A stretch of 64,000 nt of DNA from Micromonospora cathayae (GTDB lineage Bacteria > Actinomycetota > Actinomycetes > Mycobacteriales > Micromonosporaceae). The first letter of the stretch is position 1. Every line of letters begins with the position of its first letter. Both the position numbers and the translations under genes were made by a program. This document shows positions 25,936-34,896 of the stretch, piece by piece. Below the pieces are notes generated by a model. That model was not told where the DNA came from, ran no database searches, and saw nothing but the letters and a program-made list of their open reading frames with translations. The stretch spans positions 2,604,001 through 2,668,000 of the forward strand of contig NZ_CP118615.1 of NCBI RefSeq assembly GCF_028993575.1. Reading direction: 5' to 3'.

Positions 25936-26690
25936 GCGCGATGGGCATGACCGCCGTACTGCTACTGATGATCGGCGGTGCGTTGGGGCTGATCGCGTGG
26001 CATCGGAGCAGCCGACCAAGGAAGGTCCAGCCGCAGCCGCAGCCGCAGCCGCAGCCGCAGCCGCAGCCGTCGGGCGAGTCCGTTCCACCGCCCTTGCCGA
26101 CTGCGGTCGATGGTGCCGGCCCTCGCGTCGAGGTGGCGGCCCGCTTCGACATGGACAGCTGGCGGCACTGCCACCCGAGCACGGCACTGGGGCCGGACCC
26201 GATCGACGTGCCGGCCAGCGGCTACCAGCTCTATCTGCGGGTGGTGTCCCACGAACCACACCTCAGCGTGCGCGTCACCCTCAGCGCTGCGGTGATCGAC
26301 GAGCTGCCGCTCGGTGAGGCGGAGGTCGCGATCGGCAGCCGGATCGAGGCTGCTGTACCGGACGTCGAGATTCTGCTCGATACACAGCCCCCGCTGATCC
26401 GTCCGACCGTCGGCCCGGACGGCAACGCTCTCCGTCCCGACGTGACGTTTCCCGCCGTCCTCGCCCCGGGCGAGACGCGAATCTGGCGCCTGGCCCCGTT
26501 GACCGACTCGCAGAGCCTGATGAGATGGCGGCTGAACGTGGCTGCTGTCACGACGGAGAGTGAGACCCTGGTTCCCGTTCCACAGGTCGTCACGGGCGAT
26601 CACGGCTGGGTGAGGTTCAGCCCGGACGGCACCTCCGCACGGGTTCCGCACCCGGGCAGCCGCCACTGGCGGCCACACGCTTCTGCCTGA
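25932..26690 (+). CDS. Single-helix membrane protein with Gln-Pro linker, partner of the preceding gene
   Basis: A 252-residue protein with one N-terminal membrane helix (about 4-23), a basic segment, a run of seven Gln-Pro pairs (about 33-46) and a soluble domain (about 62-252) of predicted beta-rich character. It starts at a GTG inside the stop of the preceding gene (GTGA). No family is recognised. The rigid QP spacer would hold the soluble domain away from the membrane. With the preceding gene it forms a two-protein membrane unit at the edge of the helicase island. Confidence 0.65.
   Translation: MSAMGMTAVLLLMIGGALGLIAWHRSSRPRKVQPQPQPQPQPQPQPSGESVPPPLPTAVDGAGPRVEVAARFDMDSWRHCHPSTALGPDPIDVPASGYQLYLRVVSHEPHLSVRVTLSAAVIDELPLGEAEVAIGSRIEAAVPDVEILLDTQPPLIRPTVGPDGNALRPDVTFPAVLAPGETRIWRLAPLTDSQSLMRWRLNVAAVTTESETLVPVPQVVTGDHGWVRFSPDGTSARVPHPGSRHWRPHASA
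26028..26069 (+). repeat. (CAGCCG)7 hexanucleotide repeat encoding Gln-Pro
   Basis: Seven perfect consecutive copies of CAGCCG lie in frame within the coding region and encode (QP)7. A perfect short tandem array of this kind is prone to slippage in 2-codon steps, changing linker length without a frameshift. Confidence 0.92.
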
Positions 26691-26962
26691 CCGCTTTCCG
26701 CTGCGCCGTCCGTCCGCCGAACCCCGTACGACCGGCCGACCAGCAGGCCCGCCTTCTCCCACGATCCTCGGGGAGGCGGACGGAGGAGGTGACGCGTCGA
26801 CCGTGCCGCTGCGGCATCACTGACCCGGCCGAGACGTGTACGTCTGCGGCCGCCGGTTCCCGGATCCAGCTGCCGGGCAGCTTCTGGCGCGGCGGCCGGC
26901 TTGCCAGCTGGCTGGTCGACACGAGATGCGGCATCTGGGGCGGTCATCCTTGTCGGAGACGC

Positions 26963-26979
26963 CAACATGCCGCATGTTG
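26963..26979. repeat. 17-bp inverted repeat
   Basis: CAACATGC-C-GCATGTTG has perfect 8-bp arms around one base. It directly abuts the heptamer array that follows. It could be an operator or a terminator hairpin for the convergent genes. Confidence 0.7.
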
Positions 26980-27028
26980 TGACGGGTGACGGGTGACGGG
27001 TGACGGGTGACGGGTGACGGGTGACGGG
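26980..27028. repeat. (TGACGGG)7 tandem heptamer array
   Basis: Seven perfect head-to-tail copies of TGACGGG (49 bp) lie just beyond the stop of the minus-strand flavoprotein gene. There are no spacers, so it is not CRISPR; it is a simple-sequence array, potentially variable between strains. Confidence 0.92.
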
Positions 27029-27050
27029 GCGGGCGGCCTGGCGGGTGGTG

Positions 27051-27551
27051 TCACGGTTTCGTGGGGCGGAGGGTGTCCACGACCGGCTGCCAGCCGTCGC
27101 GGCGTATGTCGGGCAGGTCGGTGACCTGGACGCCGGCGTCCCGCAGCAGCCGGAGGTGCCCGGGGTAGGCGGGGTGGTTGCCGAGGTCGCCGACGCGGGG
27201 GAAGGCGTGCACCGGTACGCCCGCGCCGAGCGCCTCGTTGAGGATGCCCAGGGCGAGGGTGTCGTTGACGCCGGTCGCCCACTTGTTGATCACGTTGAAG
27301 GTGGCCGGTACGACGGCGACGGCGTCGGCCTCCGGATGCGGCTCGGGGTCGCCGGGCAGCCGCCACTCGACGCGTACCGGGTGGCCGGTCCGTTCCGCGA
27401 GGGCGGCGCGGTCGAGCCAGGTGGCGGCGGTGGGGGTGAGGATCAGGCAGACCGTCCAACCGTCGGCGATCAACAGGCCGACCAGATCGTCGATGTGCTG
27501 CGCCGGTCCAGCGGCGGATACCACCAGGTAGAGCACGGGCTGACTCGTCAT
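27051..27551 (-). CDS. Flavoprotein of the HFCD / phosphopantothenoylcysteine decarboxylase-like family
   Basis: A 166-residue protein beginning VLYLVVSAAGPAQHIDDLVGLLIADGWTVCLILTPTAATWLD, the FMN-binding Rossmann-like start of the flavoprotein family. PATFNVINKWATGVNDTLALGILNEAL in the middle corresponds to the conserved PAT/N/K segment that contacts FMN. Relatives include EpiD and Dfp decarboxylases. The ATG at 27551 is preferred over a longer Arg-rich frame. No partner gene indicates the substrate. Confidence 0.82.
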   Translation of the reverse strand: MTSQPVLYLVVSAAGPAQHIDDLVGLLIADGWTVCLILTPTAATWLDRAALAERTGHPVRVEWRLPGDPEPHPEADAVAVVPATFNVINKWATGVNDTLALGILNEALGAGVPVHAFPRVGDLGNHPAYPGHLRLLRDAGVQVTDLPDIRRDGWQPVVDTLRPTKP

Positions 27552-27643
27552 GGGATCACGGTACGGGGGCCGGCCGCGACCTTCCTTTCGATCGGTGGAC
27601 GTGAGAACGTTGTTGCCGGAACGTGTGCTCCTGGACACGGGGG

Positions 27644-28315
27644 GTGAGCGGCGTGGGGGTTGCCGACGGTCCGTCCCGATGGTCGATCGAGCGGTTCGGG
27701 CCAACCCTGGCGGCGGCGCTGTGGCAGCGGATCCCGGCGGCGCTGCACCGTGCGGTCGAGTTGGCCCGGGACGCGCACGAGGCGTCCGAGTTGGACACCG
27801 ATCACGCCTTCGGGCCGGTCCGCTGGAAACAGCAGTACGAGGTGCTGCACGAGCACCTGCGGGACCTGCCCGACGTCACCGACGTGCATCCGCCGGGCGC
27901 GCAGGTGCGGGTCACCGTCTGCCGTGGTCACGTCCTGCTGCCCTGGCGGTACGCCAAGCGCGGGAACGTGGACCTGGCGAGCGTACATCCGGGTCGTGAT
28001 CTGGGCCGGCTCGCGCGGGATCTGCTGGTGCTGTTCGGGCCGGAGCCCGCCTACCGGGAGGTGCCGTTGCCGATGATGCCGGTCACCCCGGACGAGTCCC
28101 GGGAGCGGGGGCCGCTGCGCGAGGCTGTCGAGGGGGTCGCCGCCGACCCTAGGGTGCTGCTGGTCGGGTACGCGGCCAACTCGGAGGACGGCCTGCTGCG
28201 GGTGTCCTGGGGGGAGGCGGCGCTGGCGCGTGGTGACGTGTTGGAGTGGCGGCACGTGGAGGAACTGCCGCTGTCCGGCGAGCCGTCCCGGGGGCGGCCG
28301 GCTCCGCTCGGCTGA
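27644..28315 (+). CDS. Conserved hypothetical protein
   Basis: A soluble protein of about 223 residues with no recognisable domain. Notable segments are RWKQQYEVLHEHLRDLPDVTDVHPPGAQVRVTVCRGHVLLPWRYAKRG and a C-terminal half with VLLVGYAANSEDGLLRVSWGEAALARGDVLEWRHVEEL. The repeated turn from strand to polar loop suggests an alpha/beta protein. The start is uncertain: GTG 27623, 27644 or 27653 are all in frame. It is divergent from the flavoprotein gene. Confidence 0.65.
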   Translation: MSGVGVADGPSRWSIERFGPTLAAALWQRIPAALHRAVELARDAHEASELDTDHAFGPVRWKQQYEVLHEHLRDLPDVTDVHPPGAQVRVTVCRGHVLLPWRYAKRGNVDLASVHPGRDLGRLARDLLVLFGPEPAYREVPLPMMPVTPDESRERGPLREAVEGVAADPRVLLVGYAANSEDGLLRVSWGEAALARGDVLEWRHVEELPLSGEPSRGRPAPLG

Positions 28316-28331
28316 GCCGGGGCGGCACCCG

Positions 28332-30674
<2,343 letters not shown>

Positions 30675-30704
30675 GGCCTGCTCCGACGTCCGGGGGTACG
30701 GGCG

Positions 30705-30720
30705 CTGCAAGACCTTGCAG
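30705..30720. promoter_or_regulatory. Maltose-type operator of the debranching enzyme
   Basis: CTGCAAGACCTTGCAG is a 16-bp inverted repeat with perfect 7-bp arms (CTGCAAG/CTTGCAG). CTTGCAG motifs are known targets of the LacI-family MalR/Reg1 regulators that control amylase genes in streptomycetes. It lies 31 bp before the start codon, downstream of an AT-rich stretch (minus-strand TTATCT near 30735) that may be the -10 box. Confidence 0.65.
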
Positions 30721-30784
30721 CGATTGCCGAAAAGATAACAGTCGATTTCAGGCCGGTAAAGAGTTCGCCGTGCGTCGATGCATT

Positions 30785-30820
30785 GCGGCCGGCCCCGGGA
30801 GCCGTTCCGGGGCCGGCCGC
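30785..30820 (-). terminator. Strong hairpin after the endonuclease gene
   Basis: A perfect 14-bp stem (GCGGCCGGCCCCGG / CCGGGGCCGGCCGC) with an 8-base loop begins 10 bp past the stop of the minus-strand endonuclease I gene. Confidence 0.8.
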
Positions 30821-30830
30821 GCTGCCCGGC

Positions 30831-32009
30831 TCAGCCCCAGATCGAGGTGGCCCACTCCGGGTGGTCGACGAACGGGTTCCGGTTGCCCTGCCAACGCTCG
30901 TAGATCCGCTGGTTGCGGCGCTTCTCGAAAGTGTCCGGCGGGTCGGCCTGGTGCCACTGGAGCAGCACCGACATCTTGCCGTGGTACGGCGCGGTGCCGT
31001 TGTTGACCGAGTTGTTCAGCTCCAGGTTCGGCCAGCCGTCGGTCCCCTCGTACCGGATCGCCATGTACATGATCATGCGTGCGACGTCGCCCTTGACGGC
31101 GTTGCGCGGCTCGAACGAGTCGGCGTCGCTGTAGCTGCCGGGGGCCTCGGCGACCGCGCTGCCGCCGAGGTCGAAGTCCTTGTTGCCCCGGGTCGAGTTG
31201 ACCGTCACGTCCTCGGGACGCAGGTGGTGCACGTCGGTGCCCGGCCCGGTGGAGGTGCCGAAGTCGCCGTGCGACTTGGCCCAGACGTGTTCCCGGTTCC
31301 AGTCGTTCGCGCCGCCGCCGTTGCTGCTCTTGCTCTGCGAGCGTCCGGAGTAGAGCAGGATGACGTTATTCGCGTTCGCCGGGTCCTGGTCGGTGTCCTT
31401 GAGCGCCTCCCACGCCTGGTCGTAGGAGAGCTTCGTGTGCACCCTGATGATCGAGTGCAGGGAACTCCGCAGCGCGGTGCCGGTCTTGCCGATCGCGCTG
31501 GCGTAGTACGTCGTGTCGTAGTCCCCGCCCGGGACGGTGCCGGTCGGGCCCGGCGTGGGCGTCGGCGACGGGGTGGTGCCGCCGCCGAGGCTCATCGCGG
31601 TCGGTGACTTCAGCCCGCCGTGGCTGAAGTACGCGGTCAGCACGCCGGTCGCGGTGATCGCCTTCCCGCGCAGGCCCGGGTTGGTGAGCAGCCCGAACTG
31701 GGTCCGGTACGCGCTGGTGATCTGGACGTAGAGCATCCGGCCGGTGCTCGTCTCGGCCGCCGAGTCGGCGATGGCGATCGCGGTGTCGGCGGTGAAGCCG
31801 GAGGTGAGCACCGTGCTGCTGGCCGTGGGCTGGCCGATCACGTACCCGGTGACGGTCGCCGTGCGGCCGTCCTGGGCGGCGAGCGCCTGGGCCACGGTCA
31901 GGGTGGTCGCGGCGGACGCCGAGGTCGCCACGACGGGTGTCGCCACGGCGACGGTCAGCGCGAAGGCGGTGATCAACCGCCCGGGTCGCGAGCGGACTAC
32001 GCTCCTCAT
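30831..32009 (-). CDS. Secreted endonuclease I family nuclease
   Basis: A 392-residue extracellular nuclease. A signal peptide (about 1-33) is followed by an OB-fold-like domain (about 34-135, TLTVAQALAAQDGRTATVTGYVIG) and a Ser/Thr/Pro linker. The endonuclease I domain has a beta-beta-alpha-metal core: DWNREHVWAKSHGDFG, DVHHLRPEDVTVNSTRGNKDF, with His and Asn metal ligands. It would degrade extracellular DNA/RNA nonspecifically. Two ATGs (32009, 32015) lie together at the start; upstream codons run into the promoter. The gene is divergent from an exported phosphatase, suggesting joint phosphate scavenging from nucleic acids. Confidence 0.87.
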   Translation of the reverse strand: MRSVVRSRPGRLITAFALTVAVATPVVATSASAATTLTVAQALAAQDGRTATVTGYVIGQPTASSTVLTSGFTADTAIAIADSAAETSTGRMLYVQITSAYRTQFGLLTNPGLRGKAITATGVLTAYFSHGGLKSPTAMSLGGGTTPSPTPTPGPTGTVPGGDYDTTYYASAIGKTGTALRSSLHSIIRVHTKLSYDQAWEALKDTDQDPANANNVILLYSGRSQSKSSNGGGANDWNREHVWAKSHGDFGTSTGPGTDVHHLRPEDVTVNSTRGNKDFDLGGSAVAEAPGSYSDADSFEPRNAVKGDVARMIMYMAIRYEGTDGWPNLELNNSVNNGTAPYHGKMSVLLQWHQADPPDTFEKRRNQRIYERWQGNRNPFVDHPEWATSIWG

Positions 32010-32132
32010 ATTCATGCCCAGCGATGCTATCGGCAGTGACGTGAACAGCGGGAGATGTCGAGGGCAACATTCCACGAGGGAACGAGAACGCGGTGACGCG
32101 CCGTGACCGGGTGAACCGCCCGGCCGGCTCCG

Positions 32133-32161
32133 CTTCACCCCGTTGCGTGGTGCCGTTCACC
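32133..32161 (+). promoter_or_regulatory. PHO-box-like direct repeat before the phosphatase gene
   Basis: CTTCACC (32133-32139) and GTTCACC (32155-32161) are 22 bp apart, exactly two 11-bp units as in streptomycete PhoP boxes built on GTTCACC. The intervening unit is poorly conserved. A -10-like TACGTT at 32188-32193 follows, which would start transcription about 6 bases before the ATG at 32206. GTTCACC also appears on the opposite strand at 32110-32116, facing the nuclease gene. Confidence 0.5.
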
Positions 32162-32205
32162 CGGCCGGCGGCCGGACGTCAGGCGGGTACGTTGAGCTGC
32201 AGGTC

Positions 32206-34089
32206 ATGACCGAGAACCACCCTGACCTGCCCGCCGACGACGACCCGACGAACCTCACCCGCCGTAATGTGCTCGCCCTCGCCGGCGGTGCCGCCGTCGC
32301 CGCGGGGATCGTCGCCGGCACCGCCGCGCCGGCCGCCGCCAGCCCCGCCCACGGCCCGGACCCCGCCGGGGACGTGCCGCCCCGGCTCGGCGGCCGGCCG
32401 CTGCTCTGCGAGCCGTACCTGCTCGACCCGCAGGCGGACAGCGTCCACGTCGTCTGGCACACCGAGGAGTACGGCATCACCCAGGTGGTGCTGGTCGGCC
32501 CGGCGGTGGCCGCCCTCGACGACACCGCCGCCCTCGCCGCGGCCACCGGCCGGCGGGCCGCCGGCCCCGGCTGGCGTCGGCTCACCGCCGACACCGCCCG
32601 GCTGAGCCGGACCCGGGAGGACGCCGGCTCGGCGGTACCCGGCCGCACCTACACCGCGGTGGTGGACCGCCCGGTGTACCGGCACCTGGTCCGGGTGACC
32701 GGCCTGCGGGCCGGCGAGCGCACCCCGTACCGGGTGGTCGCCGTCGACCACCTGGGCCGGGCCACGGTGACCGCCGCCTACTCGCTCGCCCCCGCCGTGC
32801 CCCGCCGCAAGCCGGTGAAGCTGCTGCTCACCAGCGACCACCAGCTGATGGGCATGACCCCGGCCAACCTGGAGAAGGTCGCCGAGACCGCCGGCGTCCG
32901 GCTGGACGGCGTCCTGGTCGCCGGTGACCTGGTCAACATCCCGGACCGGGCCAGCGAGTGGTTCGACAGCACCAACGGGCGGGCGTTCTTCGCCGGGCTG
33001 ACCGGCCGGGCCGACCGCACCATCGCCGGGCGCACCTACCGGGGCGCGCCGCTGATCCAGCACTCGCCGCTGTTCCCGGCCATCGGCAACCACGAGGTGA
33101 TGGGCCGCTGGTCCGACACCGACGGGCTGAACGCCCAGTTCAACGACCCGCAGCCGATCGAGGTGGCCCGCCGCCGCTGGCTCCAGACCCGCCCGGCCGG
33201 GATCGACGAGCAGACCTGGCTGCGGTTGAACTCCTGGGACGTCACCACCTACGAGGAACTGTTCCCGTACCCGCGCAGCGCCGACGGCGGGCCGCGCTGG
33301 TGGTCCCGGACCATCGGCGACGTGCACCTGATCACCCTGTTCGCCACCCAGATCTGGCGTTCACCCGCGCCGAACACCCGGGGCAAGTTCTCCGAGGCCC
33401 CGGCCGACCTGGCCGACGAGTCGAAGTGGGGCTACGGCCAGCACATCTTCGAGCCGGTCAGGCGGGGCTCCCGGCAGTACCGCTGGCTGGAGAGGGAACT
33501 GGCCTCCAGCGCCGCCCGGCAGGCGAAGTACCGGGTGGTCATGTACCACCACCCCGGGCACGGGCTCGGTGACAACTCCGCGCCGCCGTTCACCGACCCG
33601 GTGCAGAAGATCACGCGGGACCCGGTGACCGGCGCGGTGACCGCCGTCAGCTACACGTACCCGCTGGCCGACGACCACATCCTGCGCGACCTGGAGCCGC
33701 TCTTCTCGGCCGGCGGCGTGAACCTGGTCCACAACGGGCACTCGCACCTGTGGAACCGGTTCCGCAACGCCGACGGGGTGAACTGGCTGGAGACCTCGAA
33801 CGTCGGCAACAGCTACGGCGCGTACGACGCGTCCAGCGGGGCGTCCCGCAACCTCCCGGACAGCCCGGACAACATCCGGCAGGGCGACCCGGGCGGCCTC
33901 ACCCCGATCGTGCCGACGATCGCGCCGCTGACCGACGCCGCCGGCAAGCCGCTGCCGTACGTGTCCAGCAACGACATCACCGTCTTCTCGCTGCTCGACT
34001 CGGCGGCCGGGGTGGTGCGCTCGTACCGCTCCGACACCCGGCAGCCGGACGCCCCGGTGATCCTCTTCGACGAGCTGCCGCTGACCTGA
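32206..34089 (+). CDS. Tat-exported metallophosphoesterase (purple acid phosphatase-like)
   Basis: A 627-residue protein. A twin-arginine signal (TRRNVLALAGG, Arg19-Arg20, then a hydrophobic stretch to about 48) targets it for folded export. An N-terminal fibronectin-like domain (about 60-190) precedes the phosphatase domain, with the metal-ligand motifs LLTSDHQLMG, VAGDLVN, GNHEVMG, MYHHPGHG and HNGHSHLW in order. This matches calcineurin-like/purple acid phosphatases that release phosphate from organic esters. The ATG at 32206 is chosen because it gives the Tat signal. Pairing with a secreted nuclease and a PHO-like box supports a phosphate-starvation role. Confidence 0.87.
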   Translation: MTENHPDLPADDDPTNLTRRNVLALAGGAAVAAGIVAGTAAPAAASPAHGPDPAGDVPPRLGGRPLLCEPYLLDPQADSVHVVWHTEEYGITQVVLVGPAVAALDDTAALAAATGRRAAGPGWRRLTADTARLSRTREDAGSAVPGRTYTAVVDRPVYRHLVRVTGLRAGERTPYRVVAVDHLGRATVTAAYSLAPAVPRRKPVKLLLTSDHQLMGMTPANLEKVAETAGVRLDGVLVAGDLVNIPDRASEWFDSTNGRAFFAGLTGRADRTIAGRTYRGAPLIQHSPLFPAIGNHEVMGRWSDTDGLNAQFNDPQPIEVARRRWLQTRPAGIDEQTWLRLNSWDVTTYEELFPYPRSADGGPRWWSRTIGDVHLITLFATQIWRSPAPNTRGKFSEAPADLADESKWGYGQHIFEPVRRGSRQYRWLERELASSAARQAKYRVVMYHHPGHGLGDNSAPPFTDPVQKITRDPVTGAVTAVSYTYPLADDHILRDLEPLFSAGGVNLVHNGHSHLWNRFRNADGVNWLETSNVGNSYGAYDASSGASRNLPDSPDNIRQGDPGGLTPIVPTIAPLTDAAGKPLPYVSSNDITVFSLLDSAAGVVRSYRSDTRQPDAPVILFDELPLT

Positions 34090-34166
34090 GCCGCCCCACC
34101 CCGACGGCACGGACGGCACGCCGGCCGCCCCCGGACACGGTCCCGGGGCGGCCGGCGGCTGCGGTT

Positions 34167-34190
34167 CGACGGGTCGGCACCGACCCGTCG
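34167..34190 (+). terminator. Hairpin after the phosphatase gene
   Basis: CGACGGGTCG-GCAC-CGACCCGTCG is a perfect 10-bp stem with a 4-base loop, 78 bp after the stop codon. Confidence 0.7.
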
Positions 34191-34335
34191 TCTCAGGTCA
34201 GGCCCAGGCGGTGTACGTGGATCCCGCCTCGCCCCGGCACAGCAGCGAGGGGCTGTAGATCACCCGCCGGGCGGCCACCTGGTGGCTGGACCTCCCGGAA
34301 CACGTCCGGCGGAGTGCCGCCTGCTGACCCCCCGT

Positions 34336-34364
34336 TTGTTCGTAACTACGTAACTACGTAGTAT
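34336..34364 (+). promoter_or_regulatory. Leaderless promoter with overlapping operator for the ArsR-like gene
   Basis: TTGTTC (34336-34341), a 17-bp spacer and TAGTAT (34359-34364) put the transcription start at or next to the ATG at 34371. The spacer holds tandem TAACTACG repeats, and ACTACGTAGT (34353-34362) is a perfect 10-bp palindrome covering the -10 box, so repressor binding would occlude RNA polymerase. The small regulator it drives is the obvious candidate repressor. Confidence 0.72.
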
Positions 34365-34370
34365 CGAGCC

Positions 34371-34874
34371 ATGGGTTCGCTGGAGGATCGGGTAACCGCA
34401 CTGGAAGCGCGGGTCGCGGAGCTGACGGAGCAGCGGGCCGCCGCGCCGCCCCCGACCGCCGCCGCCGACACGTTCTGGGCGCTCGACGGGCTCAAACGGC
34501 GACTACCCGAGGGACACCCCGGCGCGGTCCTCTACACCGGCACCGTCGACCTCGGCGAAGGCGAGCGGTACGACTGGCAGTACGGCCTGCCCGTCGACGA
34601 CGTACTCGCCGAGGACTGGACCGAGGCCGCCCCCATGCTGACCGCGCTGGCCCACCCCGTCCGGCTGCGGCTGCTGCGCGAGATCCTCGGCGGCCGGCGC
34701 GGCACCGCCGAACTCGCCGGGATCGAGGAACTCGGCACCACCGGCCAGCTCCACCACCACCTACGCCAGCTCACCGCCGCCGGCTGGCTGCGCAGCGCCG
34801 GCCGGGGCCGGTACGCGGTCCCCGCCGAACGGGTGGTCCCGCTGCTCGCCATCCTCACCGCCGCCCGCCGCTGA
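34371..34874 (+). CDS. ArsR-type winged-helix regulator with N-terminal coiled coil
   Basis: A 167-residue protein. A short heptad-like start (MGSLEDRVTALEARVAELTEQ) can dimerise. A central segment (about 35-85) precedes a C-terminal ArsR-type winged helix (APMLTALAHPVRLRLLREILGGRRGTAELAGIEELGTTGQLHHHLRQLTAAGWL). Placing the DNA-binding domain at the C-terminus is less usual for the family. It likely represses its own operon through the palindrome in its promoter. The serine hydrolase gene follows after 22 bp and is probably co-transcribed. The inducer is unknown. Confidence 0.85.
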   Translation: MGSLEDRVTALEARVAELTEQRAAAPPPTAAADTFWALDGLKRRLPEGHPGAVLYTGTVDLGEGERYDWQYGLPVDDVLAEDWTEAAPMLTALAHPVRLRLLREILGGRRGTAELAGIEELGTTGQLHHHLRQLTAAGWLRSAGRGRYAVPAERVVPLLAILTAARR

Positions 34875-34896
34875 CCCCGGCCGGAAGGAACACGTC

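Larger units (their letters stand above)
26691..27050. other. Intergenic region with palindrome and heptamer repeats
   Basis: About 360 bp without a convincing gene between a plus-strand and a minus-strand gene. A 66-codon frame from GTG 26789 follows a GGAGGAGG sequence with no spacing and is Cys/Arg-rich without motifs; I do not call it. The region holds the palindrome at 26963-26979 and the TGACGGG array at 26980-27028. Confidence 0.5.

Noticed and set aside
18449..26690. Mobile element boundaries around the helicase island
   Set aside because: No integrase, transposase, tRNA or clear flanking direct repeats were found; only the base composition of one gene suggests transfer.
26789..26989. 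66-codon frame after a GGAGGAGG sequence
   Set aside because: The ribosome site touches the start codon, the product is Cys/Arg-rich without motif, and its end runs into the palindrome.
26980..27028. Tandem array considered as a CRISPR
   Set aside because: Heptamer units with no spacers and no cas genes.
34198..34300. Minus-strand tail reading VIYSPSLLCRGEAGSTYTAWA before a stop
   Set aside because: It looks protein-like and may be the remnant of a gene end, but there is no start, no family match and too little length to annotate.
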